The position numbers and the translations under genes are program-made. A model generated the notes under the pieces. It made no database searches, was not told the origin of the DNA, and saw nothing but the letters and a program-made list of their open reading frames with translations. A DNA stretch of 64,000 bases, taken from positions 124,001 to 188,000 of the forward strand of contig NZ_CANMRA010000001.1 of the NCBI RefSeq assembly GCF_947500125.1, given 5' to 3'. The DNA is from an uncultured Kocuria sp. (lineage in GTDB: Bacteria > Actinomycetota > Actinomycetes > Actinomycetales > Micrococcaceae). Positions 29,528 to 38,586 of this stretch are shown piece by piece. Every line of letters starts with the position of its first letter. The stretch's first letter is position 1.

Positions 29528-32098
29528 ATGAACGCGGCCGGAACGCCTCAGAGTCGTCCTGGAGCCCTGTGGGACTGGATACGTTCCTTGGCGCTCACAA
29601 TGGTCGTTCTGTTCGGCGCAACCTCTGTGCTGTTACCGCTTGCGCCGGCGGCCGCTGAACCCACCGAGCTGATCGTCAATGGCACGCTGGCCGAAGGCCG
29701 CACCGTGCCGACGTGTTTCCTGTCCGTGGGCTTTGGCACTCACAAAACGAAGGTCAAGATGACCAATGACGTGCCGGCGGGGTCAGCGACGGGCACCAGG
29801 TCCTACTCGATCAACATGACCTCCCACACCTCCGGTGACGTGAAGCTGATCCAGGACGAGGCCGCCGGATGCGCCCCGACCGTCAGTGCAGGCCAGAGCT
29901 ACGACGTCTCGGTCGACTACAAGTCCACCAGCGACAAGAACTCCATCACGGTCTTCGCCCACACCGCCGACGGTTGGGACTACTGGAAGGACCTCAAGAC
30001 GCTTCCCCCCAGCGCGGACTGGACCACCGCGCAGGCACGCATAGACAACGTCCCCGAAGGCGTGGACCGGCTCTCCTTCGGAGTCTCGCTGTACGGAGTG
30101 GGAGAACTCAAAACCACCAACTACTCCCTGATGGAAATCCCACCGCCACCACCACCACCCGGGGACGGAGAACTGATCGTCAACGGCTCGCTGAGTGCGG
30201 GGTCCACCGTTCCGACGTGTTTCCTGTCCGTAGGCTTGGGCACCCACCAGACGGAACGCACAATCGACACCGATGTGCCGGCGGGGTCAGCGACGGGCAC
30301 CAGGTCCTACTCGGTCAACATGACCTCCCACACCTCCGGTGACGTGAAGCTGATCCAGGACGAGGCCGCCGGATGCGCCCCGACCGTCAGTGCAGGCCAG
30401 AGCTACGACGTCTCGGTCGACTACAAGTCCACCAGCGACAAGAACTCCATCACGGTCTTCGCCCACACCGCCGACGGTTGGGACTACTGGAAGGACCTCA
30501 AGACGCTTCCCCCCAGCGCGGACTGGACCACCGCGCAGGCACGCATAGACAACGTCCCCGAAGGCGTGGACCGGCTCTCCTTCGGAGTCTCGCTGTACGG
30601 AGTGGGAGAACTCAAAACCACGAACTACTCCCTGAAGCAGGTTGCGCTGGAGACTCCGCCCGGATCACAGGATCCAGCGCTGATCGGCTCTTGGGAAGTC
30701 CTCGAGAACCCCTTGCCGGTGCGCGCCATCCACTCGACTCTGCTGGAAGACGGTCGGCTGCTGCTGATCGCCGGATCCGGCAACGACGGCAACGACTTCG
30801 CCGCAGGGACCTTCAAGGCCGTGGTGTGGAACCCAGGAGACAACAGTTTCACGGACGTCCCGGTGCCCTACGACATGTTCTGCGCCGGACACGTCACCCT
30901 GCCCGACGGGAAGGTTCTGCTGGCCGGCGGCACACAAGCCTTCCCGACAGGTGGGGAAGGACCCAACGCCTTCGAAGGCTCCAAGTTCAGCTACTACTTC
31001 GATCCGGCGGACAACCAGTTCCACCCGGTGACCGACATGGCCGGAGCACACTGGTACCCAAGCCTGACCAAGCTTGGCAATGGTGACGTCTGGGCCGCCG
31101 GGGGCCTCAATGAAACGGGAGACGGCACAACCCTGACCGAGCTGTTCCAATATTCATCGATGAGCTGGTTGCCGCAGAGCAGCGTGCCGCAGACCTGGAG
31201 CTACTGGGGGACCTACCCACACATGTTCCTGCTGGACGACGGGAAGATGTTCTACACCGGTGGTCACACATTCGGCAATGGGTTGCCCGGGACCGGGGCA
31301 TCCATCTATGACTGGAAGACCGCCCAAATATGGGACGTTCCGGGATTGCGAGAAAAGGACATGCGAGATCAAGCGGGCTCGGTGTTCATCGGCCCCGCCC
31401 AGGATCAACGGCTGATGATCGTGGGCGGGGGCAACACCGACACCAACAACCCGGCAATCAATCTCGTCGACATCATCGACCTCAACGCCCCGGAGCCGAC
31501 CTTCGAGCCTGGTCCTAACCTGCCCGGGCCGGGCAAACTGTACGTGAACCTGATCAATCTCCCGGACCGCACAGTATTGGCCGCCAACGGCGCCCAGTAC
31601 AACCGCTCCGGCGACGTCCTCACGGCAGCCGTGTACGACCCGCAGACCAACAACTGGCTCTCCATAAACCCGGATCCCACGGGACGGAACTACCATTCGA
31701 GTTCCGTCCTGCTGCCCGATGGCCGGGTAGCAGTGCTTGGGTCCAACCCTGCCGACAACTCATTTGAACTCCGGATCTCCGTCTACAGCCCCTCGTACCT
31801 GCACCGCGGGGAAAGGCCGCAAATTACGCAGGCTCCGGAAACTGCGGGGTACGGAGACATCCTGAATCTGGAGGTAGAGGGGGAGGTAACCGCAGCGTCG
31901 TTGATGGCACCGATGTCCTCGACCCACCAGACCGACACCAATGCCCGTCTCATCGATCTGCCCCTGGCCGGATCCGGAAGTTCCCGGACCGTCCAGGTGC
32001 CAGACAACCCCAACCTAGTGCCTCCGGGCCCCTACATGCTGACCGTCCTCGATGCGGACGGCGTTCCCAGCCAGGCCAAGTGGGTGAGGATCTCATGA
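29528..32098 (+). CDS. Secreted galactose-oxidase/GlxA-like radical copper oxidase with two tandem N-terminal carbohydrate-binding-like domains
   Basis: Signal peptide; duplicated ~165-aa domain; kelch-like repeats with 'DMFCAGHVTLPDGKVLLAGGT', 'GRNYHSSSVLLPDGRVAVLGSNP' and 'SSTHQTDTNAR' typical of copper-radical oxidases; C-terminal DUF1929-like segment. Start in the 29465-29528 region is uncertain. Confidence 0.85.
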   Translation: MNAAGTPQSRPGALWDWIRSLALTMVVLFGATSVLLPLAPAAAEPTELIVNGTLAEGRTVPTCFLSVGFGTHKTKVKMTNDVPAGSATGTRSYSINMTSHTSGDVKLIQDEAAGCAPTVSAGQSYDVSVDYKSTSDKNSITVFAHTADGWDYWKDLKTLPPSADWTTAQARIDNVPEGVDRLSFGVSLYGVGELKTTNYSLMEIPPPPPPPGDGELIVNGSLSAGSTVPTCFLSVGLGTHQTERTIDTDVPAGSATGTRSYSVNMTSHTSGDVKLIQDEAAGCAPTVSAGQSYDVSVDYKSTSDKNSITVFAHTADGWDYWKDLKTLPPSADWTTAQARIDNVPEGVDRLSFGVSLYGVGELKTTNYSLKQVALETPPGSQDPALIGSWEVLENPLPVRAIHSTLLEDGRLLLIAGSGNDGNDFAAGTFKAVVWNPGDNSFTDVPVPYDMFCAGHVTLPDGKVLLAGGTQAFPTGGEGPNAFEGSKFSYYFDPADNQFHPVTDMAGAHWYPSLTKLGNGDVWAAGGLNETGDGTTLTELFQYSSMSWLPQSSVPQTWSYWGTYPHMFLLDDGKMFYTGGHTFGNGLPGTGASIYDWKTAQIWDVPGLREKDMRDQAGSVFIGPAQDQRLMIVGGGNTDTNNPAINLVDIIDLNAPEPTFEPGPNLPGPGKLYVNLINLPDRTVLAANGAQYNRSGDVLTAAVYDPQTNNWLSINPDPTGRNYHSSSVLLPDGRVAVLGSNPADNSFELRISVYSPSYLHRGERPQITQAPETAGYGDILNLEVEGEVTAASLMAPMSSTHQTDTNARLIDLPLAGSGSSRTVQVPDNPNLVPPGPYMLTVLDADGVPSQAKWVRIS
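29771..30630 (+). repeat. Near-identical tandem duplication (~355 bp, 504-bp period) within the oxidase gene
   Basis: 29771-30126 and 30275-30630 differ at only a few bases seen (tcgatcaac/tcggtcaac, accaccaac/accacgaac); PPPPPPPG linker between domains. Confidence 0.93.
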
Positions 32099-32736
32099 AT
32101 ACCAGAATACGAATCCGACTCCGACTCGCAGTCGCCGCGAGCACTGCGATGCTCCTGATACTCCTGGCAGGCCTGGTGTGGCAGTCCGGTGCCATCGGCG
32201 GCCCGCAGCCGACGGCACACGCGGTGGGGCACGAAGCCCCTGGCGCCACCCCGTCGGCTGGCCCCGGAAACGGCGGTGATTCCGGGCCGGAAAGCTTGGA
32301 ACAGGTGGCCAGCCGGGACCACGGGCGCAAGCTTCCGCCGGAGGCCCAGGGGGCCCGGTTGAGGGACGTCGCCAGTCAGAAGGGCCCGGGCGACCGTCGA
32401 TCTTCCAAAGCGCGCAACAGGACAGAAGGTCTGACCGAGCGCCGGGACATCAAACCCGAGGAGGTCCTGGGTGACGTGTCGCGACGGGCACCAGGAGGTT
32501 GTCTGTCCGAGTACGGCGAGGACGGCCAATGCCTTCCGGCGGTCCCCCCGAGCATGGCCAAGCACGTGCAGGAAATGAAGGACGCAGGCCTGGATCCAAA
32601 CACCATGGAGCACCGTTGGACTTGTGCCGAGGTGCGCGAATACTTCTCGGAGGGGATCAAGGTCAGAAGTGCAGGCAAGGATCCACAGCAGTTGGACGCG
32701 AACAAGGACGGTGTCGCCTGCGGCCCCGGCGATTGA
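32095..32736 (+). CDS. Membrane-anchored/secreted protein with C-terminal Excalibur calcium-binding motif
   Basis: N-terminal TM; 'CAEVREYFSEGIKVRSAGKDPQQLDANKDGVACGPGD'; ATGA overlap with the oxidase stop. Confidence 0.82.
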   Translation: MNTRIRIRLRLAVAASTAMLLILLAGLVWQSGAIGGPQPTAHAVGHEAPGATPSAGPGNGGDSGPESLEQVASRDHGRKLPPEAQGARLRDVASQKGPGDRRSSKARNRTEGLTERRDIKPEEVLGDVSRRAPGGCLSEYGEDGQCLPAVPPSMAKHVQEMKDAGLDPNTMEHRWTCAEVREYFSEGIKVRSAGKDPQQLDANKDGVACGPGD

Positions 32737-33025
32737 GCACCCATTGCTTGTCCATTACCTTCCCGGCCGCGAGCTGGCCGGCCCGTTGCCCCCACTCAGC
32801 TTGTCGTTCGACCTGTGGTTCGCAGGTCATCCGCGCTGGTGGGGCGCAGCCGGGTCGTCTTATGGGAGCGTGGTGGGCAGCTCTGGCATCGATTTTCGCC
32901 GCTCAGGGAGCACCGTCCAGGCCGGGGTGAAAGCTTACAGATTTCCAGCCGTGGGGAATTTCTGGCGAATGCACTCTATCTTGCGCAACCCGTTGGTCAT
33001 TTCCTAAAGCACTCCATTAGTAAGA

Positions 33026-33066
33026 CTGTGAGGGTCAGGTGTTCCCGGGCGTCCTGACCCTCACAG
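33026..33066. terminator. Perfect 14-bp inverted repeat (terminator-like)
   Basis: CTGTGAGGGTCAGG-tgttcccgggcgt-CCTGACCCTCACAG. Confidence 0.7.
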
Positions 33067-33324
33067 CGATCACCCCGTGGGGCTACCTTGGTGCCGAAGG
33101 TGCTCTCGCAGTATCCTGATCCGCAATCCGATCGACCCCAGCTCGGTGTCATTCCTCGGACTTCTCGGTTGTTCGGGAGCACCTCCGGCGAAGCCCATCG
33201 GTCTCGCCGGAACCACGTGACCCAAGAAGGGCCTGACGGGAATCCGTCTCATTACTGTCGTGTCCGGGTGTCTGGTTCGGCCGAGGGCAACCAATTGTTG
33301 CTGCTCGGCCTCAAGAGGCCCGCG

Positions 33325-34405
33325 ATGAAGGACCCCGCCAGCTCCTCGTCCCCGGTCGTTATCGGCGGGGTCGACATGCACAAGGATCTGCACATGGCCG
33401 CGGTGATCGATGCCTGCGACACCGTCATCGCCGCCCAGGCGATCTCCACTGCCCGCGCCGGCTGCCGGTCCATGTTGCGCTGGATGCGTTCCTTCAGGGA
33501 CATCGCCCGGATGTGAGTGGGGTGCTCCGGCTCCTACGGTGCCGGGCTGCTGTGCCACCTCGAGAACGCCGGGATCGAGGTCGTGGAAGTCACCACCGGC
33601 GACCACGCCAAACCGGCTCCTGCGCGTCGTCGACAACCCATCGACGCGTAGAACGCCGCCCATGCCGCCTTCGCGCGCCGGCGCACCGTGACCCCGCGGG
33701 CACGCGACGGGATAGTCGAGTCCCTGCGCGTGCTCAAGGTTGCCCGCAAGTCCGCTATCCACACCCGGCGCACTGCCCTGCAGCTGATCCAGATGCAGAT
33801 CGTCTCCGCTACGGACGAGCTGCGGGACCAGCTGCGCAACCTCACTCGGATGCAGCTGATCCGCATCCTGGCCGCCTGGCGCCCGGACGTCACCGGGTTC
33901 CGGGATCCCGTAGTGGCTACACGAATCGCGATGAGGTCCATGGCCCGGCGCTATCTGGAACTCCACGACGAGATCGCCGACCTCCAGCAACTCATGCACG
34001 CCCTGGTCGAAGAACTCGCACCGGACCTGCTCCCCCGCCCGAGCTGATGTCTACGAGGCCGCGGCGCAATTGCTGATCACCGCCGGGACGCCCCCGATCG
34101 GCTCACCAGCAGGTCTCCTTCGCCATGCCTTGCGGGCTGGCACCGTTGCCGAGGTCCTTGGGCAAGACCACCCGGCACCGACTCAACCGGGGTGGAGACC
34201 GCTTCGCCAACAGCGCCCCGCACATGATCGCGGTCGTGCGCTGGCACCTGGACCCGGTGACGAAGGCCTACGTGGCTGGGAAGATCGGTGAGGTCCACTC
34301 CAATCCCGAGATCTTCACGTGCCTCAAGCGCTCCATCGCCCGGAGGGTCTACTGCCCACTGCGCAACCAACAACGCCAAGCCGGACAAACCCTCATCGCC
34401 GCTTG
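33325..34405 (+). pseudogene. Decayed IS110-family transposase
   Basis: 'VVIGGVDMHKDLHMAAVIDACDTVIAAQAIST', then stop/frameshift; 'GAGLLCHLENAGIEVVEV', 'RDGIVESLRVLKVARKSAIHTRRTALQLIQMQIVSATDELRDQLRNLT'; C-terminal pieces in other frames. Confidence 0.82.
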
Positions 34406-34419
34406 ACACGTAGAAGGGC

Positions 34420-34545
34420 GTTCGCGGCTTGCTGTCCGAGGTCAAGCTGATCCGTAACGAGGGACCCTGGGAATCGATTGACCGACAGCAGGTTGCGGTG
34501 GCCGAGTATGGTTCGCCAAACAGCGGCCTCTCACCTTTTAAAATG
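34420..34545 (+). pseudogene. Fragment of IS3-family OrfB transposase
   Basis: 'GLLSEVKLIRNEGPWESIDRQQVAVAEY' resembles the C-terminal OrfB block 'GLYKTELIRNKGPW..DDVEIATAEYVDWFN'; frameshift follows. Confidence 0.55.
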
Positions 34546-34655
34546 GGAGCGCGGGGGGGCGTTGTCGTACGGACGCGGGTTCAGGTCGGCTTTCCCGAAG
34601 CACGTCACACCGTGCATTTCCTGCACCTCGGCCCAGCGGATTAGGGCCGAGTCGT

Positions 34656-35780
34656 TCATAGGACGTCCGTGTTGCCGCGTTGCTTGAGTGAGGCCACGGC
34701 GTCCTTCACCCGCTGCGCGTGCTCCTGCGTAGTCACCAGCATTGCGTCGGGGGTGTCGACGACGACGATGTCCTCCACCCCGATCAGCGCGATCAGTCGA
34801 CCGGTGTCGGAGACGACGATGCCAGTGGAACTGTCGGCGAGTACCCGACTGTTGTCGCCAAGAACGGTGACGCGCGGGTCGCTTTGCGGGTCGACGTGGT
34901 TGAGCCGGCTGATCGCGGCGAAGTCTCCGACGTCGTCCCAGGTGAACGTCGCAGGCACCATGGCCACGTCTCCGGCGGCGGCGGCCGGTTCGGCCACGGC
35001 GTAGTCGATGGCTGTCTTGGGAAGTTCAGGCCACACCCGGTCCACCACGCTGTCCTGGGCCGGGGTGCCCCACGCGTCGGCGATCTCGGCCAGACCGGCA
35101 TGCAGCGTGGGTTCGTTGTTGGCCAGATGACGCAGCATCAGCCAAGCCGGTGCCACGAACATTCCGGCATTCCACGTGTAGTTGCCGCTTTGCACGTAGG
35201 CGCGGGCTGTAGTCTCGTCCGGCTTCTCCACGAATTGCTCGACCTGGAGGGCATGCGGTGCGTCATCGAGACCGAGGGGAGCTCCGGCGCGGATGTAGCC
35301 GAAGCCGGTGGCAGGGGAACTCGGTGGAATACCGATGGTCACGATCCGTCCCGAGGCCGCCACCGCGATCGCCTCCCGGACGACGCACTGAAACGCCCCA
35401 ACGGGCTCGATGACGTGGTCCGCGGCAAAGGACCCCACGATCGCGTCCGCATCTCGACGCTCGATGAGCATGCAGGCCAGACCGATCGCCGCCGCAGAGT
35501 CCTTCGGCGACGGCTCGAGCACCAGATCGGATTCGCATACCTCGGGCAACTGGGCGCAGACCGCGGGAGCGTGCGTGCGCCCGGTCACGACCATGACCCC
35601 GGTGGCACTGAGTCCGGCGAGCCGATCATAAGTGGCCCGCAGCAAGGACGAGCCCGATCCGGTCAAGTCCAGCAGGAATTTTGGGGCATCAGCCCGGGAA
35701 AGCGGCCACAGCCGAGAGCCGACTCCACCAGCCGGGATGAACGGGTAGAAATGCGAGAGCGAAGAGGTCACGAACCTCAC
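34656..35780 (-). CDS. manC: Mannose-1-phosphate guanylyltransferase
   Basis: 'YPFIPAGGVGSRLWPLSRADAPKFLLDL', 'LVLEPSPKDSAAAIGLAC', 'FVEKPDETTARAYVQSGNYTWNAGMFV'. Confidence 0.93.
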   Translation of the reverse strand: MRFVTSSLSHFYPFIPAGGVGSRLWPLSRADAPKFLLDLTGSGSSLLRATYDRLAGLSATGVMVVTGRTHAPAVCAQLPEVCESDLVLEPSPKDSAAAIGLACMLIERRDADAIVGSFAADHVIEPVGAFQCVVREAIAVAASGRIVTIGIPPSSPATGFGYIRAGAPLGLDDAPHALQVEQFVEKPDETTARAYVQSGNYTWNAGMFVAPAWLMLRHLANNEPTLHAGLAEIADAWGTPAQDSVVDRVWPELPKTAIDYAVAEPAAAAGDVAMVPATFTWDDVGDFAAISRLNHVDPQSDPRVTVLGDNSRVLADSSTGIVVSDTGRLIALIGVEDIVVVDTPDAMLVTTQEHAQRVKDAVASLKQRGNTDVL

Positions 35781-35889
35781 GATACGGCTCGTCAGAGGGC
35801 CTTGTACCTTTGGTGCGGAACACTACGCAATGGCCGATCCGCCGAGCCGGGTACGGCAGCCCTACGCGATACCGACTCCGCGGCACGGC

Positions 35890-36468
35890 TCAGCGGGAGT
35901 GGAACCGCTGCTGCGCCTCGAGCAGGCCCTTCTCGACGAGCTGTTCGACCGCGTCGGCGGCGTCGTCGAGCAGGAAGGGCAGCTCCTTGCCCTCGGTGGA
36001 GGAGAACGGTTTGAGCACGTACGAGGCTGCGTCCATCCGGCCCGGCGGCCGGCCCACACCCACGCGCACCCGGTAGTAGTCCTTGGTGGACAGGGCCTTG
36101 GACATGTCCCGCAGGCCGTTGTGCCCGCCCTCTCCTCCGCCGATCTTGAGCTTCAGGGCGGCAAAGGGAATGTCGATCTCGTCGTGCACGGCGATGACCC
36201 GCTCGGCGGGAATGCCGTAGAACTTGGCGAGGCCGGCCACGGGGCCGCCGGAGGTGTTCATATAGGTCATGGGCTTGGCCAGCACCACCCGCGGCCCGCC
36301 CGGGCGCAGCCGCGACTCGAGGACCTGGGCACGGACCTTGTGAACCTTGAAGGTCCCGCCGAGACGGGAGGCGAGCTCGTCGAGGACCATCTGCCCCACG
36401 TTGTGGCGGGTGCGGGCGTACTCGGGGCCGGGATTTCCCAGCCCCACGACCAGCCATGCGTCGGACAT
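35890..36468 (-). CDS. pth: Peptidyl-tRNA hydrolase
   Basis: '[29 protein letters not shown]', '[16 protein letters not shown]', '[13 protein letters not shown]'. Confidence 0.96.
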   Translation of the reverse strand: MSDAWLVVGLGNPGPEYARTRHNVGQMVLDELASRLGGTFKVHKVRAQVLESRLRPGGPRVVLAKPMTYMNTSGGPVAGLAKFYGIPAERVIAVHDEIDIPFAALKLKIGGGEGGHNGLRDMSKALSTKDYYRVRVGVGRPPGRMDAASYVLKPFSSTEGKELPFLLDDAADAVEQLVEKGLLEAQQRFHSR

Positions 36469-36566
36469 CGGTGCCTCCATCGAAGGTGAGAAGTGTGCTG
36501 TCATGCGAAGTGCGGGACGGCCCGGAAGCCGCCCCGCACTCCGGAGGATCAGTCGAGCGGTGAGGC

Positions 36567-37178
36567 TCAGGCCTCGTTCTCGGGGACGACGTCGCCCTCG
36601 GGGGCCTCGGTCTCGCCCGCGGACTCGCCGAGGTCCTGGGCCTGGGGCTCGGAGACGTTGATGACCAGCAGCTCCGGGTCGGAGACCATGGTCACGCCCT
36701 CGGGCAGGCGCACGTCGGCGGCGTAGACGTGGTCGCCCACGCCGTGGCCGTCGAGGTTGATGACGACGTCCTCCGGCACGTTCAGGGCGTCGGCCTCGAC
36801 CGTGAGGGTGTTCTCCTCGACGTTGTGCACGGCGTTGGGCTCGACCTCGCCGATGACGTGGACGGGGATCTCGACCTCGACCTTCTCGCCGCGGCGCACG
36901 GCGAGGAGGTCGACGTGCAGGATCTCCGGGCGGGTGGCGTGGCGCTGGATGTCCTTGACCATGACCAGCTCGGTGCCGCCGTCGAGCTGGAGCTCGAGCA
37001 CGGCGTTGGAGTGGCGCACGGCCAGCATGGTCTCGTGACCGGGGATGATCACGTGCTTGGGCTCGGCGCCGTGGCCGTAGACGACCGCGGGGATCTGATC
37101 GTTGTTGCGGATGCGGCGGGCGTAGCCCTTGCCGAAGTCGCTGCGCGTGGTGGCGGGGATGCGGATGGTGTCAACCAT
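36567..37178 (-). CDS. rplY: 50S ribosomal protein L25/general stress protein Ctc
   Basis: '[26 protein letters not shown]', '[35 protein letters not shown]'. Confidence 0.95.
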   Translation of the reverse strand: MVDTIRIPATTRSDFGKGYARRIRNNDQIPAVVYGHGAEPKHVIIPGHETMLAVRHSNAVLELQLDGGTELVMVKDIQRHATRPEILHVDLLAVRRGEKVEVEIPVHVIGEVEPNAVHNVEENTLTVEADALNVPEDVVINLDGHGVGDHVYAADVRLPEGVTMVSDPELLVINVSEPQAQDLGESAGETEAPEGDVVPENEA

Positions 37179-37431
37179 GGGAACTCCTCGAAGTCGGGTC
37201 TGTCGTCTGAATGGCCAGGCGATACCGGCCGCAGACCCTCCCCCGCGTTCTGGACGCACCGCGGGACGCCCCGAAGGGCGACACACCGCAAGGGGTGGGA
37301 ACGTTCAACCAGCCGTCGTCGATCACGGGACCCGCACGGGTCCCCTCGCCTTGGCAACCGCACCAGGCTAGCACGGCGGATGGGACCTGGCGGGCCCGGA
37401 CAGATGGCCCCGGCCCCGGCGCGCAGTCGGC

Positions 37432-38232
37432 TCAGGCTCCCGCGCTGCGACCCGCTTCCCGCCGGACGGCCTTGGCCGCCAGGAGATAGGCGAGGATCCA
37501 CGGCTCGACGACATACCGGTGGCCCAGCCGTTTCGGCTGCGTCACGAGCCGGTACGCCCACTCCAGCCCGATGGGCCCGAGCCACCGCGGCGGTGGCTTC
37601 TGGATGCCCGCGTACTCGTCGATCCCGCCGCCGACGGCCGCGTAGATCGCCGTGGGCAGCTCTTCCCAGCGCCGGCTCAGGAACTCCTCCTGCAGCGGCA
37701 TGCCCAGGCCCACGATGACGAAGTCCGGCCGGTACTCCTGGAGGGACCGGACGATGTGGTCCTCGAGCGCGGGGTTCCAGCCCTCCCCCGGCCAGCCCTC
37801 GACCTGACCGGCGGGAGCGTCCCGCCGGAGCATGTCCACCGTGCGGGCGTTGCCCGCAGGGGTCGCGCCGACGACGGCGACGCGCCGCACCGGGGTGCGC
37901 CGCATCAGGCCGGGCAGCCAGTCCAGGGTGCCGAGGCGGTGCCGCTTGGCGCTGAGCTCGCGCCCGGACCGCCACTTGGCCAGCTTCAGGACGGGGAACC
38001 CGTCCGTCAGCACCACGTCGGCCTTCTCGTAGAAGGCACGGAACGTCGGATTGACCTCCCACGTGTAGAGACTGTGCAGGTTGTGGGCGAGGACCGCGGC
38101 CTGGCGCCGCTCCTGCCACGTCGCCGAGATCCAGCGGTGCAGCTCCTCGGCGTCCATGGGCGTCACCCGGACACCGCTGACCGGGATCTCGATCGGACCC
38201 GTGCTCTGGGCACGGGACTGGTGCTTCAACAT
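37432..38232 (-). CDS. WecG/TagA/CpsF-family (GT26) glycosyltransferase
   Basis: 'VLAHNLHSLYTWEVNPTFRAFYEKADVVLTDGFPVLKLAKW', 'FVIVGLGMPLQEEFLSR', 'YAAVGGGIDEYAG.QKPPPRWLGPIGLEWAYRLVTQPKRLGHRYVVEP'. Confidence 0.92.
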   Translation of the reverse strand: MLKHQSRAQSTGPIEIPVSGVRVTPMDAEELHRWISATWQERRQAAVLAHNLHSLYTWEVNPTFRAFYEKADVVLTDGFPVLKLAKWRSGRELSAKRHRLGTLDWLPGLMRRTPVRRVAVVGATPAGNARTVDMLRRDAPAGQVEGWPGEGWNPALEDHIVRSLQEYRPDFVIVGLGMPLQEEFLSRRWEELPTAIYAAVGGGIDEYAGIQKPPPRWLGPIGLEWAYRLVTQPKRLGHRYVVEPWILAYLLAAKAVRREAGRSAGA

Positions 38233-38517
38233 GTGTCTTCCCCCTGTGCTGCGCGTCTGCGACGCCTCGCTCCCCCGCCGGGATCCCGTGACCGGGCCGA
38301 CTTCTTCGCTGGGCGCACCGTCCATGGTGCGGCAGGATCCCCCCGGATCCCGCCGGCGAACCGGCACCCCCTGGCGCACACGTCCCGCATCCACCAGCCC
38401 TGGTGACCGGGATCATGCACCTGCATTTACGCTAGCAAAGCCAGTGCCGCGTCATGCCACTCAGGACTGTCCCCAGTTAAGGGCCTGTTTGCATAGATGT
38501 GCACTTGTAAAGTCATC

Positions 38518-38573
38518 GATGGGGGCCGGAACCACGCCGGGGGGGGCGTAGGAGGAGTGTTCCGGCCCCCATC
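38518..38573 (+). promoter_or_regulatory. Structured 5' leader hairpin directly upstream of the first glycosylphosphotransferase
   Basis: GATGGGGGCCGGAAC (38518-38532) / GTTCCGGCCCCCATC (38559-38573) perfect 15-bp stem with a nested ACGCC/GGCGT hairpin; GTG start at 38587. Confidence 0.6.
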
Positions 38574-38586
38574 ACACTCGGGGGGA

